Positions 23,561 to 32,560 of a stretch of 64,000 bases of DNA are shown here, one piece after another. The stretch's first letter is position 1. Each line of letters opens with the position of its first letter. The notes beneath the pieces are model-generated. The model was not told the DNA's origin, did no database searches, and saw nothing but the letters and a program-made list of their open reading frames with translations. A program made the translations under genes and the position numbers. The DNA comes from Corynespora cassiicola. Taxonomy: Eukaryota; Ascomycota; Dothideomycetes; Pleosporales; Corynesporascaceae. The stretch is from positions 4,402,001 to 4,466,000 of the forward strand of contig JAEUWY010000002.1 of assembly GCA_022059125.1 (NCBI GenBank), read 5' to 3'.

Positions 23561-23954
23561 ATGGCGCCCTCCAAGCAGAAGCCCGCCGACCCAGAGCTCT
23601 CTCTGAACCTGACGCCCGAGCAATTCGTCAGGACCCGCGACAGTGTAAGTTGGCCTCGCGCACCCTGACCGCCCGTGTGTTTTTTGTCCTGCGACGCGCG
23701 CGCCATCTGCCGTCCACCCTCGCGGTCATGCGCCCGGCACCAGCTGGAAGCCATCGCATCGCATCCACCCCATCCCTCCCTTCCCGCCTGCTGCCCTCCG
23801 TCACGCCCGCCCTGCGCCGGGTCGCCTCACCCACGCCATCCAGCCCCCAGCACCCTGCCCCGAGCACCGAGCACCCTCCTCCATGCCCACGCGCCCCCCG
23901 CCGCACCACGGCAAAATCTTCACTCTCCCTTGAACCGCGACGGTGGCGGTGGCG

Positions 23955-23991
<37 letters not shown>

Positions 23992-25224
23992 CCACGGCGC
24001 GTCGCAACCACGCAGCCACACCATGGCCCAAGAAGCTCCTGCTAACCCCCATGTCCAACAGGTCATCGTCTCGCTCATGAACCTGCAGTCGGGCCTCGCT
24101 CACGTCCAGACGGGGCTCGGCGACCTCCTACGCGCATACATGAACCACACCAATTCCATCCTGCAGGGCGAGGACGGCGCTGCCATTGAGAGCCTCCAGC
24201 TCCCGGCCACGCTGCAGGCCAACGCCAACGCTGCCATCGAGGCCACCACCAACGCCGTCAATGGGCTCAACCAGGCCGCCCCCGCCGTTGCCGCCAGCCT
24301 CCACGCCGCTGCCGCTGCCCCCGAGCAGGCCGGCAAGAAGAAGCGCAAGCGCGAGAAGAAGGAGAAGGACCCCAATGCTCCCAAGCGCCCCTTGACCGCC
24401 GCCTTCCTCTATGCTCAGGCCGCGCGCCCCGTCGTCCGCAGGGACCTGGAGGCTTGCCTTGGCCCTGGCGAGAAGTTGGAGCCCAATTCGGTCAACATGG
24501 AGGTCACCAAGAGGTGGAACGAGATGTCCGAGGAGGACAAGGAGGTAAGTCGTATCTTTTTAATATCCCCCAACCCCCAGGCCCAACATTTGCTAATCGT
24601 CCACAGCAATGGAAGGCATCCTACCGGCAGTCCATGGAAAAGTTCAAGGAAGAATATGCGGCCTACATGGCCAACACTGGTGTCAATGCTCCCGAGCTGC
24701 ACGACGCGCTGGCCTCGGACGAAGCCGAGGGTGGAGCTCTGGACTCTGACGTCGAGTCTGCCGACGAGGACGAGGCCCTCCCCACTCCCGTCGCCAAAGC
24801 CCCATCTCCTCCGGCCGCGAAGACCCCCAGGGCCAACAAGCGCCAGAAGACGGCCTCGACCCCCGCCGCAAACGGCACTGCTGCCCACGTCGCCATTGCC
24901 CCAGCCACTGCCGCTACTCCCGTGCCCCTCCCCAAGCAATCCGCTGCTGCTGCCGCCGCCGCTGCCGCCGCCGCCGCCGAAGCCCCCGCGACCGCCCCAG
25001 CCAAGAAGGAGAGGAAGAAGAAGGCCGCTCCCCAAGCCATTGCTCCCGCCCCCGGCAAGGACGCGTCCCCCGAGGAGACCAAGAAGAAGGCCAAGGGTGC
25101 CCGCAGCACGCGCAACACCGAGGCTGAGGCTGAGCCTGAGAAGGAGAACGTCAAGGAGAAGGAGGTCAAGCCCACCAAGAAGCGCGACCGCAGCAAGAGG
25201 AAGAGCGAGGGTACTGCCGCTTAA
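23561..25224 (+). CDS. HMG-box DNA-binding protein
   Basis: Three exons, 394 aa. Exon 1 encodes MAPSKQKPADPELSLNLTPE and eight more residues. Intron 1 is unusually long (23645-24061, 417 nt) and intron 2 is 62 nt (24545-24606). A basic stretch (GKKKRKREKKEK) precedes the HMG box at ~131-215, which runs from DPNAPKRPLTAAFLYAQ to YRQSMEKFKEEYAAYM with the family's aromatic and Trp positions (RWNEM, QWKASY). The C-terminal ~180 aa are acidic, then Ala-rich (a run of 13 alanines), then Lys-rich. It is likely a nuclear architectural or transcription factor. Intron 1 contains an in-frame ATG (24023) that could start an alternative N-terminus. Confidence 0.9.
23957..23992. repeat. (GACAGC)x6 hexanucleotide repeat in intron 1 of the HMG-box gene
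   Basis: Six perfect GACAGC units lie inside the long first intron, about 70 nt before its acceptor. Confidence 0.9.
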
Positions 25225-26323
25225 AGAGGCGGTAGCGCCGCGGCTTTCTCTTTCACTTTCTCTCTCACTCTTCCAATGGCTTGCCAAGTTCAACTTGAGC
25301 ATGGTCTATGGATTCTGCGTCTGCGTCTGCCTCTACTACATCTGTTCTGCATGGTGATTCTGCGATATGCAGGACTTACGAGAATACTAGGGGCGTCTTT
25401 TGCGTGCATGCGTGTTCGGAAGAGAGAGAAAATGTGCAGTCTCTTTTTTTTCCCTTCCCCTTCTTTCCCGTCTTCATTACTTTCTTGCAAGGGGTATGGC
25501 GTTTTCTGTCGTCCTTTTTTTCCTCTTTCCCTCTCTCTGTGTGTGTGTAAATGTGCAGTCTGTCGTGCATGGGGGTGGGTGCGAGCGAACGAGCGTAGGC
25601 GTGGGTGTTGGGGGTGAGATTATATGCTATGCTATGCTATGCTGTCTGTCTGTGTGCGGATGCCCTACCTAGCATTCTTCTTCTTTTCCTGCGTAGATGG
25701 GTTTGAAGAAGGGCAGAGCGTAGCGGAGCAGAGCAGAGCAGAACAGAACAGAGCACATGGCAGGGCAAAATGAGAGGTTTACACTTTTTACCTGTGTGTT
25801 TTGAGTGCGGTGATGTTGTCACAAGTGCCATGTGTGGCTGGGTGGACGGCGGTGTCGAGGGGAGGGGTTACATGATTAGACATGATGTGGTGCTGCCCGG
25901 TATCGTCCAGGAGGCATCGCAGACCTTGATGCTTGCTGTATGTTCGCTGATGGACAACCAACTACCCTACAGGACTGGCAGACTCGGGGAGAGAAGTCAC
26001 GTGTGGAGGAGCTTGGGACCGAAAGGGGGGGGGGGGCTTGTATTAAATTAAAAAAAAAAAAGAGGTCGTCAAGTTGTCATATTCGTGTTCTCGTCGTGCC
26101 CAGTGGTATGTCCTCTGTTGCCACGGGTCGTTTATATGTATGCGTCATGCATACATGCATATATGTGCTCCAGTCTGTCGTTTATGCACAGCTACTCCAC
26201 GAGCCGGCCAGGGTACGTCGACCCAACATGGCCAGCCCTCCTCCCTCGTATCCAATCCACCTCGAAAACGAGACTCGTTTGAGGCCAAAAGGGTTTCTGA
26301 ACAAAGGCCTCCAACCCAAAGCC
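25225..26323. other. Intergenic 3'-3' region
   Basis: It lies between the convergent HMG-box and dsRNA-binding-like genes. It holds T-rich stretches, four TATGC units at 25623-25642, GAGCA/GAACA repeats near 25720-25755, and an A tract near 26050. Probably the two 3' untranslated regions and terminators; no gene is seen. Confidence 0.55.
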
Positions 26324-28367
26324 CTACATTTCCTCGACCGCATCCTCAAACTCGGTCTCACTCCCACTCTCCTCATCCTCATCCTCATCCACCTCCAAAA
26401 CCTCAACGCCCATCCCCTCCTTCCCCTTCCCCTCCTGCACCACCTCCTCCCCCCTAAAAACCCTCTCCCCAGCCCCCCACCTCCCCTCCCAGACCTCGAC
26501 CAAATACGCCAACGTCAACCTCGCACACTCCTCCTTCGCCTTCTTGCGCCCAAAGATGTGCCTAACCGTCCCAATGGGTCCCGTATGCGGCCCCCCATCG
26601 CGGAAGTGGCACGACACGGTGTGGAACCCCGTAGTGGCTCCCGCTGTCGCAGCTCCAGCCGTCGGATCCACGTCGTGGAAGCGCCATTCTGGGGTCGCGA
26701 GCCCGAGCTGGAGTGCGAGGTGTGCGACGCGGCTCCCGTACGACGTTGCCGCCCCAGGAGTGCCAGCAGCAGCGGTGGTGGTGGTGGTGGTGGTCGCAGC
26801 GTCTAGACTACTCGTCGACGAATTGCGCCCAGCATGAGCGGGGGAGGGCGGAAGTGGGAGCGGGAGCGGGGACTGGGGTGTTTGTGCCTTCTTCTTCTTC
26901 TTCTTTCTGATTCCGGCGGCAGGGTCCGAGTCGGTGGGCCAGAGGCCGGTGGCTTTGAGGTGGTCGATTGCGCAGCGGGCGGCGTCTTGTTGGGCAGCCT
27001 TCTTGTTGGGGAAGAGGGTCGTTTGCGAGCCAAAGGTTTGCGGCGCGTTTTCGCCGTCGCCGCTGCTGGGGTCGTCGGGCTCGAGGGTCAGGACACAGGA
27101 GAAGGAAGTGCCGAGTTGGAAGTCGGCGTAGGTGGGCTGGGGGGAGGAGCGGGAGCGTTGGAATTCTGTGAGGTGTGAGGCTTAGATTGTTGGATTACAG
27201 ATATGGTGGATTTTTCAAAGGGGTTGTGGATGGTTGTTGGGTTATGGATGGATGGGTACATGTTCGGCGTGGGGAGGGTTTGGTGTTGGAGTGTGGGTAC
27301 GATTTCAGCTCGAGGAGGGTTTGGTGTTGGGGTGTGGATACCTTGTATCCGATATACAGAGGCGTTGTCGATGTGGAGGATGATATAAAAATGGTAGAGA
27401 CGTGGGTGCAAGTTGGGTAATGTGAAGCAACATAGGTATGTTGGCAAAAAAAACATGACGAGGTGCAGTGACGAAACCGGGAAAAAAACGAGAATAGCAA
27501 TAACATACCCAAAAGCTGGCCCTTGTAGTTGATTCCCAGCTCTTTCCTCTCCGCGGGAATAGGCTCAGCCGCCGCCGCCTGTCCATCAACCGATGCCTTG
27601 CTCTTCTTTCTCTTGCCCGGCTTGGAGACTATACCCTCGCGCTCCAACTGTAGCAACGCCTCCAGCGCCCGTCCGCTTAGTGCTTCCTTCGCCTCCCCCT
27701 TGCTGTTGAACGGGCCTGGGGCCTCCAGATCCACCCCACAAAATGACACCTTGACGTTCCATCCACCCTCTTCGGGGCTGCCGCCAAAAACGAACTCGGG
27801 GCGCGGCAGTCCCAGGGCCTGGTGCTTTTCATGGAAAGCAATCGTATCCTTGGAGGACCTAGAACCCAACGCCACGGGCTTGGGAGGGTCAGACGGGGTG
27901 CCTGGACTATTTGCGGCATTCTTCTTGCTCTTTTGCTTGTTCTGTGCCGGATTGGCTTTGGCCTTGATGGGGGGCAGAGAAGCCACGGCCCCAGGGGAGA
28001 CGGGGCGCGGATTCGCATTTAGGAATGCTTCCATGCTGAGCACCTGACCGGCCATTGCGTCTTCGGCGCCCTGGAGGTCGCCGCCTGCAGGGTGGCGCAG
28101 AGTCTCGATCTCCATTGCTGTAGCCATGGTAGTGGGATTGGTCTGCCAGGAGCCCGTCACACGACGTGCACTCCTCTCCTTTTGCTGCTTCTCTCGGACG
28201 CACTCGTACCCGTGGAGCACCGAATACGAGTAGTGCTTGCCTGGCGGGCTCGAGGTTGGGGTAGGGTTTGCGGGAGAAGAACGCGGCGTGGCAGTCGACG
28301 GCTGGATTAAATATTGCAGGAGATCGTCGCCGGGGAGCGACATGGCGGCGTTTGCTCGTGCGGCCAT
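26324..28367 (-). CDS. Protein with three dsRNA-binding-motif-like domains
   Basis: Two exons, 566 aa. The 343-nt intron (27166-27508) interrupts the middle domain, and joining TTG G|AA restores NYKGQLLEFQRSRSSPQPTY. Domain 1 (~172-243) has GGWNVKVSFCGVDLEAPGPF then SKGEAKEALSGRALEALL. Domain 2 (~280-357) has GTSFSCVLTLEPDD then PNKKAAQQDAARCAIDHL. Domain 3 (~425-530) has SRVAHLALQLGLATPEWRFH then GRKKAKEECARLTLAYLVEV. All follow the dsRBD alpha-beta-beta-beta-alpha pattern, with the Lys-Lys/Glu-Ala helix that contacts the RNA phosphates. Between domains 2 and 3 are Lys and Thr/Ala runs, and the C-terminus is acidic. There is no RNase III, helicase or deaminase domain. Start MAARANAAMSLPGDD is the first ATG of the frame near the coding onset. 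Role unknown. Confidence 0.82.
27273..27337. repeat. 24-bp imperfect direct repeat within an intron
   Basis: A 24-bp unit (GGAGGGTTTGGTGTTGG and the following seven bases) occurs at 27273-27296 and again at 27314-27337 with one mismatch. Both copies lie in the long intron of the dsRNA-binding-like gene. Confidence 0.8.
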
Positions 28368-29231
28368 GGAGGGGTCGGCGCCTGGGGCCCGCCTTAGCGT
28401 GCAGGTGATTGCGCGACACCGCGTCCCGGGGCTAGCTGGGGATGGCGGGGTCCGGAATCGCGGTCCTGGAAGAGTGCGGCGAAAACGGATAGCGACTGTG
28501 TGAATAGGACGGGTTGGAAAGGCGCAGGGCGGTGTGCAAGGGCGAGAGGGCATGGATGGATGCCGGTGAGGTTGGAGGCGCAAGAGCGTGGAGTGTACAG
28601 TGGGAGCTTGGGAGCGTGAAGGGCTTGGCAAATAGAGCTACCCTGCGGTTGCAGATATATAGCAACGCACATTGCTGTTGGTGAAGGACAAAGAAAATGT
28701 CGTCTGGTTGTGGATAAGACTGTGCAACTCGCGCCGCGGGCGGGTTTGGATGCGACAGGGCTGAGGTTGACAAGCGGTTTGCCCTAGTCTACCTAACCTC
28801 ATGATGCGCATGGCCGCCACTACCGCCCTCTGGCCGTGAGCTCTTGCCGATCCTGGAACGGCCTGATATCTCTTTGGTCCATGCACTGCCCTCTTGCAAT
28901 CCCGTGCTTCTCCTGCCCGCTGCTCGTTCCCGCATGCTATCATGCCGCGAGCCAGGGTTGGCGTGGCGTTGAGACAGGTGATCTGATCGAGATTGGCGGC
29001 GAGAGACACCATGGACCGGCATTGGGAGCAGCTGGCAGGGCCAAAGTTCTTCTGGATATTATTACGTAGAATAGTGTACACTAAGATCTGTCAAGGTATA
29101 TGTAAACAGAGGTAATTAGAACAGATCGTGCTTGCTGTGACAAAACCGCCAAAACTCAAAAATCAGACCAAAGTCATGTAATCATCAACTCCTGCGCATT
29201 AGTCCGTATCCCATTGCGTGCGTGTGCGCCA
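28368..29231. other. Intergenic: promoter of the dsRNA-binding-like gene, 3' flank of abaA
   Basis: Both neighbours are on the minus strand. Several short frames exist, but none has domain or codon evidence. The part near abaA is AT-richer and probably its 3' untranslated region. Confidence 0.5.
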
Positions 29232-31715
29232 TCAAAAAGGCCGATAATGGCTTTCCTTTTGCTGGTCGCGTTCAATCATCTCCAGTATAACGTCTCCTTG
29301 TTCTCGAGGTAAGCGGTTGTCCTTGGGTCCATGGTCCATGGAAATATCGCCATCATCCGGAAAGCTGGTTTGTAGTTTCCACAGGCCGGGGTTCAGTTGC
29401 CCATCGTGCAGAACTCCATGTCCTGCAATGTCATCGCCGTGGGCAGTCTGCCCAAAAAGATTTTGCTGCTCCGCCATGCCCTCGAATCGCGAAATGAGAT
29501 CGGGATGGTGCCAGGATGGTTTCGCAGGATAGCAACCTGCTCCAACGGACAGTCCAAACCCCAACAATGTAGTAGAATCGTCTTGATGGTGGCCGGGCTC
29601 AAGCCCAGCGAGTGTATCCAATGCCTGAATCGACTGAGGATGCGTGGCAAAATGCTCATATGCAGCAAGATTGATGGATGGTTCCAGGCAGCCAGCAATG
29701 GTTATCTGGCCACCGTGGAAGTCATAGTCACTCGCATCGTGCGGGTATTGCTGAGAGGGCCCCGCTATCGTCTCCTGGCTATGGCTCAAGGCAGGCAAAC
29801 TTTGTGATTGCGAATACTCTGCCGAAAAGGTTGCCGAGCTCGGATTGGAAAAATCGGTCATGGTCTCGAACGATGCCAAAGTAGACAGACTATCTAGGTC
29901 AAGCTGGAGCGGGGGGTTTCCAAAGGTCTGATGGAACTCGACGGATTCGTGGAATTCGACGGATTGAAGAGGGGAATAGACCGCTGCTGGCATTGATCCC
30001 GGAGTGGCGGCTGCCGTGTTCCTCGATATAATCTTCATGTTCTCATCCTCGTCATCTTCACCCTCGTCTTCCTCCTGGGCCTGAGCCTGGGCTTGAGCCC
30101 ATTGTTGGTTGACAATCGTCGTGCCGTACGCACCACTGCCTTCAAAATTGACGACTCTCCATGTGATCTTCCCAGGCTCGTGTGTTGTCCTGGTCTGGCT
30201 GAAGCGCCATAAGATGGTGAGGAAGCAAACCGGGTCCTCTGCGCCTTTCCTTGTGCCATAGACGTCTTGAACAGCTGTCATATTCCGCAGCAGCTGCCTT
30301 ACATAGGTTTCCTTTCTGTTCGCATCATCACGGTCGTCGCGCATGCGTGCCTTTCCTGCTTCCCGAATCTCCATGGAGCATTTTTGCATGCGGTGAGCCC
30401 AAAAGGTGCTCCCAAACCGGAGCTTAACACTTCCAGTGTCAGAAAAGTACTCGCAGTCGGTGCGTGTTTCCTTGGCCTCTTTCGCTTCCTGACCTTCGAT
30501 GGGCTGAGTGACCAGCTGTACGTGGTCATATGTCTTGTCGTAGAATCGCGTGCGACACTCAAGAGACTCAAAGATTTCCAGATTGTTTTTACTCCGAACA
30601 TAAAAGGGGATTATGAGGCTCGACGCGACAGGAAGCTTTTCGGTCATGACTTTGATCGAGGCGTCACATACAATGACGTGGCGCTGCTTGAATTCCTCAA
30701 CTGTGACAAACTTGAATTCGGGGTATTGTTGGCGCCATGGTTGCAAGTCGGAAACATTGATGTCTCCAATGCGAGAGTCACCAGTCAGCCTGGTGAAGTC
30801 GTGTACTCGCTGCTCCGCGGCTTCTACGAACATTGAGAAGTCGGACACTGTAAACTGCTCGTCTGAAGCATTTGGTAGGAACGCCTCCAGTGGCAAAGAC
30901 GCCGACAAGTGCTGTCCAGGCCATTCGGGTTGAGAGAACTCGTATTTGGCCGTGAGTGTACCGGCAGGGTTACGGACACGCAGCTGCAAGTTCGCCTGGC
31001 GTTTCCTTGCCAAACTCTTATCCTTGCCGCTCATGTAGTAAGCGACTGCTATGGTTAGCGGAAAAACTGCTCAGGGCGGTGGAGGACTTACTTGATGGCT
31101 CACTTTGTATCATTGGTCTCACGACTTGGATATGGCTCGATACCTGCTTTCGATCTCGATCGATGCCCGTGTCTCTCATGATCGAGTCGGACACCAGCTC
31201 GTTCCGCCCACGAAGCTGACCGTCGAGCATGTGTTTTCGGCGTCCCATTGGTGGCCACCGGACCAGGCCTGCTACGATGAGCCATGCTGAGTACGAACAT
31301 GATTGGTTAGGTGGAGTGTACCTCTGAAGAAGGCCTTTTCCAGTTCGTCTGGCCATTTCTGTTCCCTGTCCTCTTTGTTCTTTGGTTGTCGTTCGCGGTA
31401 TTTGCGGTACTTTTCACACCGCTGTAGTAACGCCCAAATCCTGTCCGTCTCCTTGTGTACATAGGCCTCGGACCTTTCGCTGTTGAAGTGAGATCCAATG
31501 TTGCCCGTGAAGTAATTGCCATTCAGCTGGCGCGGGTACAGATTCTCTGCTGGTGTCGGCGAAGAGCGCTTCCATGATGCTCCGTCAGCAAAGTCATGTC
31601 TACTGTTGGCAGAGCGTTCCTGCAGCACTCTGCTGGGGATAGATGACTCCGACTCGGATAATGGCAATGCAGGGGCGTTTGAAGGCAGCACGCGTGAATG
31701 GTGCTGCAGCTCCAT
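29232..31715 (-). CDS. abaA: AbaA, TEA/ATTS-domain conidiation transcription factor
   Basis: Three exons, about 795 aa, close to Aspergillus nidulans AbaA as I recall its length. Introns are 31269-31321, splitting the TEA domain, and 31049-31091. The TEA domain (~116-185) reads REQKWPDELEKAFFRGLVRW, then PPMGRRKHMLDGQLRGRNEL and TGIDRDRKQVSSHIQVVRP, with the helix-3 RKQVSSHIQV signature. AbaA acts in the central BrlA-AbaA-WetA conidiation cascade and binds CATTCY. The long C-terminus has Gln/Ala and acidic segments (QAQAQAQEEDEGEDDEDE). The second intron has a TAGCAG tandem acceptor, so forms differing by one residue are possible. The upstream region carries a cluster of AbaA-type sites. Confidence 0.95.
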
Positions 31716-32560
31716 TGTTGGAGGGAATGTTTGGGGCTGAAAAGAATGAATTGCTAAGAATGTCTGAGAAAAGGAACGTAGAGGGCTTGAGCAAAAGAAT
31801 GACTGATGAAGAGAATGCGGGTGGGGGAGATGTGAGAAATGTAGGAGAGGGCCAAGTGATGATATAGAGCGCTCTGGGCAAAGTAGTCAGGAGGGCAGAT
31901 CCGCCTCTCAAGGGCACAGCAGGGACCATTCAGATGGAGAAGTCACCGTGGTGACATAGCTTCAGATTGAGATTAGGCTAACACACTACGGAGGATGAGC
32001 CTCGACAGCACCATTTCGCTTGCCGTCATGTAATTACTCTTGAAAGATTCTTCTACTTGACGGAATGAAAACATTGCTTTATCCGTCGAGGTTAGCAAGA
32101 TGAGCAAGGGCACAGGCGATAGCCGAAAGTCCCGAAGGGATCTGATTGGAGACTCTCTGCTCCAGTCCCTTGTGCTAGGGAGGGAAGGCACGGGAATGCT
32201 CTGAGGTGGAAGAATGTCAGCAGTCGTAAACATCAGTAGCGTTACAAGCGTGACAGCCGGGCCGTGTAAGATCGACGAATGTTTCGTGCGTCCAAGACAT
32301 GGAGGCAAGGCAGAGCAAACACGGTGTGGTGGCCATGCGTGTGATTCACACCTGCATCCGCAGGGCCATGTCCTATCGCGGATGGCGTATACTCAGATTT
32401 CATGTGCCAAGGGAGCCTGCCGCTGCTGTCTCAAGTGTGGAGGCGAAAGGGCGAGCCTGGGAAGGCCGCAGTCCTTAGTCAGAGAGGCAAGGGGCAGACC
32501 AAGGGACGCTCCACAAGCGATGGTGTCGCGCCGCGAACCTTACCAGAACACGCTCGCGCT
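31716..32560 (-). promoter_or_regulatory. abaA upstream region with clustered AbaA-type and BrlA-type sites
   Basis: 845 bp between the abaA start and the MRD1 stop. In abaA orientation, CATTCY (written RGAATG on the plus strand) occurs at 31724-31729, 31743-31748, 31757-31762, 31796-31801, 31812-31817, 32062-32067, 32193-32198 and 32211-32216. BrlA-response-like heptamers (CAAGGGR) occur at 32166-32172 (minus), 32408-32414, 32488-32494 and 32500-32506 (plus). Consensus sequences are from A. nidulans work; binding here is inferred. No gene is seen in this stretch. Confidence 0.65.

Noticed and set aside
24415..25302. 295-codon minus-strand frame
   Set aside because: Antisense of the HMG-box coding region; Gly/Leu repeats mirror the Ala/Lys-rich sense strand.
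23675..25357. 560-codon plus-strand frame through the HMG-box gene
   Set aside because: It reads intron 1 and then leaves the HMG-box frame after exon 2, ending in a Pro/Arg-rich string. The spliced model keeps a complete HMG box.
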